Position numbers and translations under genes: made by a program
Shown here: piece by piece, positions 33,269 to 41,900 of the stretch
Layout of the letters: each line of letters starts with the position of its first letter
Position numbering within the stretch: position 1 is the first letter of the stretch
The notes under the pieces: model-generated
The model's database searches: none
Seen by the model: the letters and a program-made list of their open reading frames with translations, nothing else
What the model was told of the DNA's origin: nothing
Source of the DNA: Caulobacter endophyticus
GTDB lineage: Bacteria > Pseudomonadota > Alphaproteobacteria > Caulobacterales > Caulobacteraceae
Length of the DNA: 42,896 nt
Direction: 5' to 3'
NCBI RefSeq assembly: GCF_003116815.1
Contig: NZ_QDKQ01000066.1
Coordinates: forward strand, 1 to 42,896

Positions 33269-33283
33269 TTAACGCCGTCTTAA
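33269..33283 (-). promoter_or_regulatory. CtrA binding box TTAA-N7-TTAA
   Basis: It reads TTAACGCCGTCTTAA, flanked by GTGG and CCAC, so the whole site is a long imperfect palindrome with perfect 8-base arms GTGGTTAA/TTAACCAC. It lies 26-40 bases before the transglycosylase start and matches the consensus on both strands. The consensus is known from Caulobacter; binding here is inferred. Confidence 0.75.
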
Positions 33284-33385
33284 CCACGTTTCCACGTTCG
33301 CCAGACCGGGCCGCGACAAGTCGCCCCGCCCTTTCCCCTCCCCGCGACAAACTGCCACGCTGAAGCTTTCTCCTTTTGTGCGAGA

Positions 33386-33413
33386 AACATTGTTTCCAGA
33401 ACGCAACAATGTT
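33386..33413. promoter_or_regulatory. Paired operator-like sites AACATTGTT / AACAATGTT
   Basis: A perfect 9-base inverted repeat separated by TCCAGAACGC. Each arm is also nearly self-palindromic (AACA-W-TGTT), so this can be read as two operators with centres 19 bases apart. It sits 27 bases before the GT2 gene start and 143 bases from the divergent transglycosylase start. As RNA it would form a weak AU-rich hairpin. The base composition is much more AT-rich than its surroundings. Confidence 0.55.
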
Positions 33414-33440
33414 ACCGCGCGCCAACTTTCGGGGGAAACG

Positions 33441-34265
33441 ATGGCCAGACTCTCGGCCTTGATCTGCGTACACAACGAGGAAGCCCGACTGGCCGAATGC
33501 CTGGCGCGGCTGTCCTTTGCCGACGAACTGGTGGTCGTGCTCGACCGCTGCACCGACGGCTCGGCGATGATCGCCAGGCAATATGGCGCGGTGCTGGTCG
33601 AAGGCGCCTTTCCGCTGGAAGGCCCGCGACGCGCCGCTGGCGCAGCCGCCGCCAGCGGCGACTGGATCCTGGAGATCGACGCCGACGAGTATGTCAGCCC
33701 CGAGCTGGCCCGCGAGGTCATGGAAGCCGTCGCGACGGGACAGGGCGACTGGCGGCAGATCCCGGTCGACAACTACATCGGCGCCCGGCTGGTGAAGTAC
33801 GGCTGGGGCGGCTCGTTCGGCACCACGTCGGTCGCCCGCCTCTTCCGTCGCGGCGTCAAGAGCTGGGGCAACCAGCGCGTCCACCCGTCGGTGAAGTTCG
33901 TTGGCGAGGCCGGCCCGTCGCTGTGCACGCCGATCCGTCACGAGGTCGACGACAACATCTCCGACATGCTGCGCCGTCTCGACCGCTACACCGAGCTGCG
34001 GGCAAAGGACCTCGCCGAGACCGGCGAATGGCCGGGCCTTGGCCGCAACGCCTTCCGGGGCGTGCGCCGGTTCTACAAGTGCTATGTCTCCCGGCAGGGC
34101 TGGCGCGAAGGCGGCTGGGGCTTCCTGATCGCCCTGATGGCGGCGATCTATCCGCTGCTGTCGGTGCTGCGCATGCAGCTGGAGGTGCGGGGCACGGCCT
34201 CGATGGCGCAGGATCCGACCGCGGCCTGCGCCGAAGCCGTGGCCTCGACCTCGCCGCTGGCCTGA
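33441..34265 (+). CDS. Family 2 glycosyltransferase, LPS-core/WaaE-like
   Basis: A 274-residue GT-A glycosyltransferase. The nucleotide-sugar motif is LICVHNEEARLAECLARL at the start, then VVVLDRCTDGS and EGPRRAAGAA. The DxD metal motif is in EIDADEY (D80, D82). GNQRVHPSVKF follows, with a C-terminal membrane-associated helix (FLIALMAAIYPLLSVL). It resembles enzymes adding sugars to LPS core or to capsular glycans at the inner face of the membrane. The ATG follows GGGGGAAACG. Its stop overlaps the next gene as TGATG, so it works with the deacetylase-like protein. No other glycan-cluster genes adjoin. Confidence 0.9.
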   Translation: MARLSALICVHNEEARLAECLARLSFADELVVVLDRCTDGSAMIARQYGAVLVEGAFPLEGPRRAAGAAAASGDWILEIDADEYVSPELAREVMEAVATGQGDWRQIPVDNYIGARLVKYGWGGSFGTTSVARLFRRGVKSWGNQRVHPSVKFVGEAGPSLCTPIRHEVDDNISDMLRRLDRYTELRAKDLAETGEWPGLGRNAFRGVRRFYKCYVSRQGWREGGWGFLIALMAAIYPLLSVLRMQLEVRGTASMAQDPTAACAEAVASTSPLA

Positions 34266-35020
34266 TGCTGCAGGCCCTGCTGCTGTCCCGGGAGCTGGCG
34301 CGCTGGCGCGCCGCCGGCCGTCGCGCCCGCCTGTGGTGGCGCGACGACGACGCGCGCCTGCCCACCCCCGCGCTGGAGCGCCTGCTGGCCCATGCCCTGG
34401 CCTTCGACGCGCCCCTGACCCTGGCGGTCATTCCCGACGGCGACCGCGCCCAACTGGCCGAGCGCCTGTCGAGCGTACGCGGCGTCAGGGTGGTGCAGCA
34501 CGGCGCGGATCACATCAACCGCAGCCCTGGCGGCGGCGCCTTCGAGTTCCCGCCCGAGCGCAAGGCCGGCGAGATCGCCGCAGCCCTGCGTGACGGCTGG
34601 ACGCGGCTGGCCCCCCTGCCCGGGGCGCTGAAGCTGTTCACCCCGCCCTGGAACGCTATCCATCCGGACCTGATCGGCGCCCTGGCTAACGAGGGCTATG
34701 TCGGCTGGAGCGCCTGGGCCGAGGTCTCGCCCAAGGCGACGCCGCCGCGCATCGACACCCACCTCGACCTGCTTCGCTGGAACCCGGCGCCGCGCTTCCG
34801 GGGCAAGGCACGCTTAGCCTCACAACTACGCCGCCAGCTGGCGCGCCGTCGCAAGGCCGGCGCCTGGGACGCGCCGATCGGCCTTCTGACCCATCACCTC
34901 GACCACGACGAAGCCGCCTGGAAGTGGCTGGCCGGCCTGATGCGAACGGTCCGCCGCCACCCTGTGCTGGCCTGGAGCGACCTAGGCGACCTGCTGTCGG
35001 AGGCACGGCCGGCGACATAG
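34265..35020 (+). CDS. NodB-like polysaccharide deacetylase-family protein
   Basis: A 251-residue protein with a degenerate NodB/DUF2334-like barrel: RLWWRDDDA (the Asp pair, about 26-28), APLTLAVIPDGD, VVQHGADHINRS with two His, and LKLFTPPWN, which parallels the RPPxG loop. The His/Asp set for a metal site is present. No signal peptide is visible, so it may act in the cytoplasm on a lipid-linked or nucleotide sugar, unlike secreted chitin deacetylases. It is translationally coupled (TGATG) to the GT2 gene; together they may add a sugar and deacetylate it. The exact substrate is unknown. Confidence 0.8.
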   Translation: MLQALLLSRELARWRAAGRRARLWWRDDDARLPTPALERLLAHALAFDAPLTLAVIPDGDRAQLAERLSSVRGVRVVQHGADHINRSPGGGAFEFPPERKAGEIAAALRDGWTRLAPLPGALKLFTPPWNAIHPDLIGALANEGYVGWSAWAEVSPKATPPRIDTHLDLLRWNPAPRFRGKARLASQLRRQLARRRKAGAWDAPIGLLTHHLDHDEAAWKWLAGLMRTVRRHPVLAWSDLGDLLSEARPAT

Positions 35021-35070
35021 ATTTTACGTACGTCATTTTATTTGTTTACTGTCGTAATTTTTCGTGACAG
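35021..35070. promoter_or_regulatory. AT-rich promoter/operator region before the TonB gene
   Basis: About 50 bases of unusually AT-rich DNA. It holds the palindrome ACGTACGT at 35026-35033 and an inverted repeat CTGTC-N12-GACAG at 35049-35070. No convincing Fur box was seen, although TonB genes are often iron-controlled. Probable promoter of the TonB-like gene. Confidence 0.45.
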
Positions 35071-35115
35071 CGTGAAGACGTCGACACCGATCGACGCCGC
35101 TTCACGGAGATCGCC

Positions 35116-35844
35116 ATGATCGCCCACCCCGCCGACTTCAACCCTCGCATCGCCGGCCTGGACCGCGACGAGAAGCGCAAGTTCTCCAAGGGCCTGGTGT
35201 TTGCACTGGCGCTGTCGGGCGCGGCGCACGTGGCGGTCCTGGCCTATGTCGCTGTCCAGAAGTACGGCGGCCTGCCCGAACGGATCGAGCCGGGCAACAT
35301 CATCATCAGCCCGCCGTACACGCCGCCCAAGCCCCCGCCTCCTCCCCCGCCGGAAAAGGCCGAACGGGTTCCACCCAAGGCCAGCAATCCGCTGCCTGTC
35401 CGCCAGCCGATCCCCACGGTCCAGACGCAGACCGAACCGCTGATCACCCCGATCCCCAAGGATCCCGGCCCGTTCAAGCCTAGCGAGCCGGTGACGCTGG
35501 ACGAGGGCCCGCCGGCCCCGCCCGCGCCGCCGACGATCGCGCCCCGGATCATCACCCGGGCGACCTGGCTGAGGATGCCCAGCGCCGACGACATGTCGCG
35601 CTACTATCCCGAAAGCGCCCAGCGGCGCGGGGTCTCGGGCGGGGCGACGCTGAACTGCGCCGTCACGGCCAAGGGCACGGTGCAGAACTGCATGGTGGTC
35701 GCCGAAAGCCCGGCTAGCGAAGGCTTCGGCGATGCGGCTCTGAAATTGTCGCGGTTCTTCAAGATGAAGCCGCAACTTGAGAACGGCCAGGCGGTCGACG
35801 GCGCGCAGGTGAGGATCCCCATCCGCTTCAACGCCGCTGAATAG
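35116..35844 (+). CDS. TonB-family energy transducer
   Basis: A 242-residue protein. The N-terminal cytoplasmic tail is followed by one membrane span at about residues 27-50 (GLVFALALSGAAHVAVLAYV), which contains the SxxxH pattern that contacts ExbB/ExbD. A proline-rich periplasmic spacer covers 65-145 (PPYTPPKPPPPPPPEKAE). The C-terminal TonB domain, YYPESAQRRGVSGGATLNC...PIRFN, lies at 160-240. It transmits proton-motive force to TonB-dependent outer membrane receptors. No exbB, exbD or receptor gene is adjacent. ATG start after GGAGATCGCC. It converges on the acyl-CoA dehydrogenase gene. Confidence 0.9.
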   Translation: MIAHPADFNPRIAGLDRDEKRKFSKGLVFALALSGAAHVAVLAYVAVQKYGGLPERIEPGNIIISPPYTPPKPPPPPPPEKAERVPPKASNPLPVRQPIPTVQTQTEPLITPIPKDPGPFKPSEPVTLDEGPPAPPAPPTIAPRIITRATWLRMPSADDMSRYYPESAQRRGVSGGATLNCAVTAKGTVQNCMVVAESPASEGFGDAALKLSRFFKMKPQLENGQAVDGAQVRIPIRFNAAE

Positions 35845-35852
35845 CCTGGTCG

Positions 35853-35892
35853 CCGGCGCCCGCTCCGTGCGTATTTTCGGAGCGGGCGCCGG
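35853..35892. terminator. Exceptionally long perfect hairpin between convergent genes
   Basis: A perfect 15-base stem, CCGGCGCCCGCTCCG with CGGAGCGGGCGCCGG, and a 10-base loop TGCGTATTTT. It starts 8 bases after the TonB-gene stop and ends 3 bases from the dehydrogenase stop. There is no T-run after the stem; the T4 is in the loop. It probably acts as a terminator or RNA end protector for both genes. Confidence 0.65.
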
Positions 35893-35895
35893 GGT

Positions 35896-37059
35896 TCAAT
35901 AGCTCTTGGGCAGACCCAGCACGCGCTCGGCGATGAAGTTGAGGATCATCTCGCGGCTGACCGGCGCGATGCGGGCGATCATCGCCTCGCGGAAATAGCG
36001 CTCGACGTCGTATTCCTTGGCGTAGCCCATGCCGCCGTGCGCCAGCACCGAGGCCTCACAGGCGGTGAAGCCGGCTTCCGCGCCCAGGTACTTGGCGGCG
36101 TTGGCCTCGGCCCCGCAGTCCTTGCCGGCGTCGTAGAGGGCGGCGGCCTTGAAGGCCATCAGGTTGGCCGCCTCCAGTTCCGCCCACGACCTGGCCAGCG
36201 GATGGGCCACGCCCTGGTTCTGACCGATGGGACGGCCGAACACCACGCGCTCCTTGGCGTAGGTCGAGGCCTTGGCCAGGGCCGCGCGGCCAAGACCGAT
36301 GGCCTCCACCGCGAACAGCACCCGCTCGGGATTGAGGCCGTGCAGCAGGTACTGGAAGCCCTTGCCCTCCTCGCCCACCAAGTCCTCCTGGGGCACGAAC
36401 AGGTCTTCGATGAAGAGCATGTTACACTCGACGGCCTTGCGACCCATCTTCGGGATCGGCTTGGCCTCGATCTGCTCGCGGTCGGTATAGAACAGCGACA
36501 GCCCGCCCGTCGGCTTGGCGCACTGGTCCTTGGACGTGGTGCGGGCGATGATCAGGATCTTGTTGGCGCGCTGGGCGCCGGTCGTCCAGATCTTGCGGCC
36601 GTTCAGGCGATAGCCGCCGTCGACCTTCTCGGCCTTCGTCTCCAGGCTGGAAGTGTCGAGGCCCGAATTGGGCTCGGTCACGGCGAAGCACATCTTGTCC
36701 TCGCCTGAGATGATCCGCGGCAGCAGGCGCTCGCGCTGCTCGTCCGTGCCGAACTTCACCAGCGGCATGGGGCCGAAGATGTTGAGGTGGATGGCGCTGG
36801 CGCCCGAGAAGCCCGCGCCCGACTGGGCCACGGTCTGCATCATCACCGCCGCCTCGGTCAGGCCAAGACCCGCCCCGCCGACGCTTTCCGGCATGGCCAC
36901 GCCCAGCCAGCCGCCCTGCGCGATGGCGGCCACGAATTCCTCGGGGAAGTTTCCGGTCTCGTCGGTCCGCCGCCAGTATTCGTCGTCGAAGGCGGCGCAT
37001 ACCTTGGCCACGCCTTCGCGGATCGCTTCCTGCTCGTCGGTCAGCCAGAAACCGGCCAT
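35896..37059 (-). CDS. Acyl-CoA dehydrogenase
   Basis: A 387-residue FAD flavoprotein that desaturates an acyl-CoA at the alpha-beta bond. The N-terminal helical domain contains PESVGGAGLGLTEAAVM. The beta domain has CFAVTEPNSGLDTSSLETKA and LNGRKIWTTGAQRA. The C-terminal domain has VFGRPIGQNQGVAHPLA and the family ending HGGMGYAKEYDVERYFREA. The length is typical. The chain length or branching of the substrate is unclear. It follows the ThiO-like gene by 33 bases on the same strand; they may share a transcript although their roles differ. Confidence 0.92.
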   Translation of the reverse strand: MAGFWLTDEQEAIREGVAKVCAAFDDEYWRRTDETGNFPEEFVAAIAQGGWLGVAMPESVGGAGLGLTEAAVMMQTVAQSGAGFSGASAIHLNIFGPMPLVKFGTDEQRERLLPRIISGEDKMCFAVTEPNSGLDTSSLETKAEKVDGGYRLNGRKIWTTGAQRANKILIIARTTSKDQCAKPTGGLSLFYTDREQIEAKPIPKMGRKAVECNMLFIEDLFVPQEDLVGEEGKGFQYLLHGLNPERVLFAVEAIGLGRAALAKASTYAKERVVFGRPIGQNQGVAHPLARSWAELEAANLMAFKAAALYDAGKDCGAEANAAKYLGAEAGFTACEASVLAHGGMGYAKEYDVERYFREAMIARIAPVSREMILNFIAERVLGLPKSY

Positions 37060-37092
37060 GTCGTCCCTTCCCTGCGTCTGGTCGTTCTTTAT

Positions 37093-38106
37093 CTAGCCCT
37101 CGAAACGCCGTGGATCGAAGGCGGCCGCATCCTCTCCGGGATCGGCGTCCGTCAGATACGCCGCGACCATGTCGGCCACAAGCGGAGCGAGCAGCCAGCC
37201 GTTGCGGCGTGCGCCGGCCGCCAGGATCACGCCGGGAACGCGGCTGGGGCCCACCAGCGGCAGGCCGTCGGACGTGGAGGCTCGCACCCCGACCTCGATC
37301 ACCGCCCCGGCCCTGGCCAGTTCGGGCCGCAGACGCTCGGCGGCGAGGCGCAAGGGTTCGGCCACGGCCGGATCGGCCTGGCGATCTTCGCGTCCGGCCT
37401 CCATCGTCGCCCCGATAGCCGGCCGAGGCCCGGGTGCGATGTAGACGCCCTTGCCGCGCAGCACCGGGCCGTCGGCCATGGCGGTGTCCAGCCGCAGGAT
37501 CTGGCCCTTGATCGGCGTCAGGCCCCCAAGTTCCGGCGCCAGCTCCCGTCCGCCGCCGCCCGTCGCGACCACCAGGGCGTCAAAGGCCAGGACCTCGCCG
37601 TCGTCGAGGCGCGCGCGGCCCTGATCGAAGGCAGCCACGCCGCGCGCGTCGAAACGGGCGCCGGCCGCGATCGCCGCCTCGCGCAGGATGGCCAGCGCCT
37701 GGCGGGCGTCCAGCCGCCAGTCTTCGTCGCTGAAGAGGCCCTTGGCGGTGCGCTCGAACCGCGCCCCGGCCTCGACCAGGGCCGCCTCGACCTCGGCCAG
37801 GAAATCCGCATCGCCTTCGACGGCGAGGCCGCTGCGATCGAGCGCGATCCCCAGATCTTGGGCGAAGGGCGTCCAGCGTTCGCGAGCGCGGCGCAAAACC
37901 GGCAGATGGCCACGCGATATCTTGTCGAACACCGCCTCGGCCGCCGGCGCCAGCATGCCCGCCGCCACGCCGGATGCGTTTTCGCCCGGCGGCGCGGGGT
38001 CGAACACCGTCACCTCGAACCCGAGTCGCGAGAGAATCAGCGCCGTCGCCGAGCCGAAAGCGCCGGCTCCGGCAATCGCGACGCGCGCGCCTGACTGCAA
38101 AATCAT
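37093..38106 (-). CDS. thiO: FAD-dependent oxidase, ThiO (glycine oxidase)-like
   Basis: A 337-residue DAO-family flavoprotein. The FAD Rossmann motif AIAGAGAFGSATALILSRLG begins at about residue 10, followed by VFDPAPPGENASGVAAGMLAPAAEA, which resembles ThiO. VVATGGGGRELAP and the C-terminal GVILAAGARRNGWLLAPLVA are typical for the family. ThiO makes iminoglycine for the thiazole of thiamine; relatives oxidise other amines. No thiS, thiG or thiE gene and no TPP riboswitch lie nearby, so the thiamine role is likely but not proved. The ATG at 38106 is preferred because the flavin motif follows closely. Confidence 0.7.
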   Translation of the reverse strand: MILQSGARVAIAGAGAFGSATALILSRLGFEVTVFDPAPPGENASGVAAGMLAPAAEAVFDKISRGHLPVLRRARERWTPFAQDLGIALDRSGLAVEGDADFLAEVEAALVEAGARFERTAKGLFSDEDWRLDARQALAILREAAIAAGARFDARGVAAFDQGRARLDDGEVLAFDALVVATGGGGRELAPELGGLTPIKGQILRLDTAMADGPVLRGKGVYIAPGPRPAIGATMEAGREDRQADPAVAEPLRLAAERLRPELARAGAVIEVGVRASTSDGLPLVGPSRVPGVILAAGARRNGWLLAPLVADMVAAYLTDADPGEDAAAFDPRRFEG

Positions 38107-38189
38107 GGGCGGCAGACACCGCCCGGCGGCGCAAAGGTCAAGTCCGAATGCTTTTCTGTCGGTGAACCGACGCAAGGGTGCGGCATTTG

Positions 38190-38205
38190 TGTCGTGTTAG
38201 CGACA
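38190..38205. promoter_or_regulatory. Inverted repeat TGTCG-N6-CGACA, possible operator
   Basis: TGTCGTGTTAGCGACA lies in the divergent spacer (38107-38315) between the ThiO-like gene and the XRE regulator, with further GCGAC repeats just after it. XRE repressors often bind such a site before their own gene. The length is modest, so chance is possible. The rest of the spacer shows no gene. Confidence 0.35.
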
Positions 38206-38315
38206 TGCGACGTCGAGGCGACGTGACGGAATACGATCAGCGGTCTATTCTTCACCTTAAACAACCGCGCCACGTGCACCGCTACGGTCCGACCGGAGCC
38301 GAGGACGAGAACACC

Positions 38316-38723
38316 ATGACCCAGAAGCCCACCGCCGAAGTCGCCCACCCCGTCGACATCTATGTCGGCGCCCGCATGCGGATTCGGCGCAAGGTCCTCG
38401 GCTTGAGCCAGACACAGCTCGCCGACGCCCTGGGCATCACCTTCCAGCAGATCCAGAAGTACGAGCGCGGCGCAAACCGCATCAGCGCCAGCAAGCTCTA
38501 CGACGCCGCCCGCCTGCTGCAGTCGCCGGTGTCCTACTTCTTCGACGGACTGGAAGAGACCGACAACGGCGAGGACGACGGCGTCGCCCAGCGCATGACC
38601 CAGTTCGTAGCCACCCCGGAGGGGCTGGAGCTGGCCGACCTGTTCCCGCGCCTCAACGACCGTCGCCTGCGCCGCCGGGTGGTCGACCTCGTCAAGGCGA
38701 TGGTCGACGACGAGCCGGCCTGA
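38316..38723 (+). CDS. XRE-family transcriptional regulator
   Basis: A 135-residue DNA-binding protein. The helix-turn-helix covers about residues 18-72: GARMRIRRKVLGLSQTQLAD, then GITFQQIQKYERGANRISAS. The TFQQIQKYERGANRI core is characteristic of the alphaproteobacterial PhrR/PraR-like and SinR-like group. The C-terminal half is acidic and helical with an RLNDRRLRRRVVDLV segment for dimerisation. It lies alone between the ThiO-like gene and a strong terminator. The ATG at 38316 was chosen because the HTH follows at the usual distance; the ribosome binding site (GAGGACGAGA) is weak. Confidence 0.9.
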   Translation: MTQKPTAEVAHPVDIYVGARMRIRRKVLGLSQTQLADALGITFQQIQKYERGANRISASKLYDAARLLQSPVSYFFDGLEETDNGEDDGVAQRMTQFVATPEGLELADLFPRLNDRRLRRRVVDLVKAMVDDEPA

Positions 38724-38759
38724 GACCGCCTTTCCTTCTCTTCTTCGATCTTCCGATCA

Positions 38760-38795
38760 CGCGCCTCATCCCCCGGGAGAGGCGCGTTTTCGTTT
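38760..38795 (+). terminator. Rho-independent terminator after the XRE gene
   Basis: Stem CGCGCCTC/GAGGCGCG (8 bases) with an 11-base loop ATCCCCCGGGA, followed by TTTTCGTTT. It lies 37 bases after the stop codon. Confidence 0.88.
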
Positions 38796-38904
38796 GCGCC
38801 TCGGGCCTCTGCTTCAATAGGCCGCAGCGCAGCGATACCGGCGTTCAGCAGATGTGAAGCCGCTTCGGGTCACGCTCTCGACCTGAGATAGCGGCGTCCT
38901 GAAC

Positions 38905-41900
38905 ATGCTCGAAAACGATCGACTGGCGGCCCTGGCCTCCTACCGCATCCTCGACACGGCCCCCGAGCCGGCGTTCGATCGGCTGACCGACTTCGCCGCC
39001 GGGCTGTTCGGCGCGCCCATCGCCCTGATCTCGCTGGTCGACGAGCATCGCCAGTGGTTCAAGTCGCGCTACGGGCTGGAGGCGGAGTCCACGCCGCGCG
39101 AAATGGCCTTCTGCGCCCATGCCCTGCGCCAGGAAGCCCATTCGGTGATGGTGGTCGAGGACGCCACGGCCGATCCGCGCTTTTCCGCCAATCCGCTGGT
39201 CACCGGCGCGCCGGACATCCGCTTCTACGCCGGCGCGGTGCTCAGCGACCGCGACGGCCACAACCTGGGCACCCTCTGCGTCATAGACACCGCGCCTCGC
39301 CCCCGCCCGGCCGAGGAGGACCTGGACCGGCTGCGCATGCTGGCCGACGCCGTGGTCGCCCGGATGGAGCGCAGCCGCGCCGAGCGCCAGGCCGCCGAAC
39401 AGCGACGCGTCCTGGCCATGACCGAGGCCATATCCGGCGTCGGCCACTGGCGCTGCGACCTGGTCAACCGCACCATCGCCTGGTCGGACGAGGTCTACCG
39501 CATCTACGGCCTGCACCCGGGCGCCTTCACGCCCACCTTCGAGAACTGGCTGGAGCTGTACCACCCCGACGATCGGACCCTGGCCGAGATCCGCATGCGC
39601 CAGGTGATCGCCGAGCGCACGGTGCTGGAGCACGAACTGCGCGTGGTGCGGGCCGACGGCGCCGTGCGCCAGGCCCATTCGCGCGCCACCTGCGAGCTCA
39701 GCGACGAGGGCCGCGTGATCGCCGTCTTCGGCGTGCTGCGCGACATCACCGAGGAACGCGCCCTGCGGCGCAAGCTGGAGGCCAGCGAGGCCCGCGCCCG
39801 CCGGGTGATCGCCGACGCCTACCAGGCCATCGTCACCATGGACGAGGCCGGCGTCGTCACCGACTGGAACCGCTTCGCCGAGCGCACCTTCGGCTGGACC
39901 GCGGCGGAGGCCATGGGCCGCCCCCTCTCCGACCTGATCATCCCGAACGAGCTGCGCCAGGCGCACGACCAGGGCCTGACCCGCTTCCTGGCCACCGGCG
40001 AGGCGGCGGTGCTCGACCAGCGGATCGAGATCTCGGCCCGGCGGCGCGACGGCGAGATCTTTCCCGTCGAACTGGCGATCAGCGGCACGCGCAGCGGCGA
40101 GGGCTGGCGCTTCACCGCCCTGATGCACGACATCAGCGCCCGCAAGGCGCAGATGGAGGAGTTCGAGACCGCCTTCCACCACGCCTCGGTAGGCATGGCC
40201 CTGGTCACGCTCGACGGCGCCTTCAACAAGGTCAACGCCGCCTTCTGCGACATCGTCGGCTATGACGAGGTCCAGATGCTGGCGACCGATTTCCAGACGA
40301 TCACCTTCCCCGCCGACCTCGACAAGGACCTGGCCCTGCTCGGCCAGCTGCTCGACGGCGAGATCGCAAGCTACGGCATGGACAAGCGCTACATCCACAA
40401 GGAAGGCCGCATCGTCTGGGTGCACCTTTCGGTGTCGCTGGTCCGCGCGCCCGACGGCTCGCCCAAGCACTTCATCGCCCAGGTCCAGGACCAGACGGCC
40501 CGCGTCGAGGCCCAGGAAGCCCTGGAGCGCCAGACCCTGGAGCTGGCGGCGATGGCCACACAGCTGGCCTCCGCCCGCGACGCCGCCGAGGACGCCAATC
40601 GCGCCAAGGCCGAGTTCCTGGCCAATATGAGCCACGAGCTGCGCACGCCCCTGAACGGGGTGATCGGCTTCTCGCGCCTGCTGGCCGAAAGCCCCAACCT
40701 GGCCGCCGAGGACCGCAGGCGGGCCGAGCGCGTGCGTGGCGCCGGCGAGGCCCTGAACGCCCTGATCAACGACATCCTCGACTTCTCGAAGCTCGAGGCC
40801 CGCGCCGTCACCCTCGAAAGCGCCCCCTTCGCCCTGAAGGAGATGCTGGTCGAGACCACGGCCATGGTCGAGCCGCAGGCCGACGAGCACCAGGTCGACC
40901 TGCGCATGGTCGGCGACCTGGACGGCTGGTACGTCGGCGACCGCCACCGCCTGCGGCAGATCCTGCTGAACCTGCTGTCCAACGCCGTGAAGTTCACTCG
41001 CCATGGCTCGGTGACCACCCAGGTCGAGGTGCTGGGCCAGGCCGAGGGCCGTGCGGCCTTGCGGATCAGCGTCGTCGACCAGGGCGTGGGCATAGCGCCC
41101 GACAAGCTCGATCGCCTGTTCAAGCGCTTCTCCCAGACCGACAGCTCGATCACCCGCACCTTCGGCGGCACGGGCCTGGGCCTGGCCATCTCCCGCGAGC
41201 TGGTCGAGCTGATGGAGGGCCGCATCTGGGTCGAGAGCGACCTTGGCGAAGGCTCGACCTTCGCCTTCGAGATCGCGCTGCCGCTGGCCAGGGCCCCGAC
41301 CGCCACGGCGCCCGCCGAGACCGTCGGCCGCGCCGCCTTCCCCGGCCGCCGGATCCTGCTGGTCGACGACGTCGAGCTGAACCGCGAGCTGTTCAGCGAG
41401 CTTCTGGGCCGGCGCGGCTGCGTGGTCGAGACCGCCGACGACGGAGCCCAGGCGGTGAAGGCGCTGGAGCGCGCGGCCTTCGACCTGGTGCTGATGGACG
41501 TCCACATGCCGGTGATCGACGGCCTGACCGCCACGCGCGAGATCCGCCGGCGCGGCCTGACCGCCGCCCCGATCGTGGCCCTGACCGCCAGCGGTGCGCC
41601 CCAGCAGATCGCCGCCTGTCTCGACGCCGGCATGGTCGGCCACCTGCTCAAGCCGCTTGGCGAACGCGACCTGGACCAGGCGCTGGCCCTGCATCTGGCC
41701 AACGCCTCGGCCATGGTCCCGCCGGCCGAAGGCGACGACGACGAAGCCGCCGCCCGCGAGGCCCTGGCCGCCGCCATGGGCGCGGCCCGGGTCGCACGCC
41801 TGGCCGGCATGCTGCGCCAGCAGCTGGCCGAGCGCTTCCAGGACGAAAGCCCCGAGGCCCTGCGCGAGGACGCCCACCGCCTGGCCGGTTCGGCCGGCAT

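Noticed and set aside
37093..38106. TPP riboswitch for the ThiO-like gene
   Set aside because: The 209-base spacer upstream contains no CUGAGA-type core, and no thiamine gene follows.
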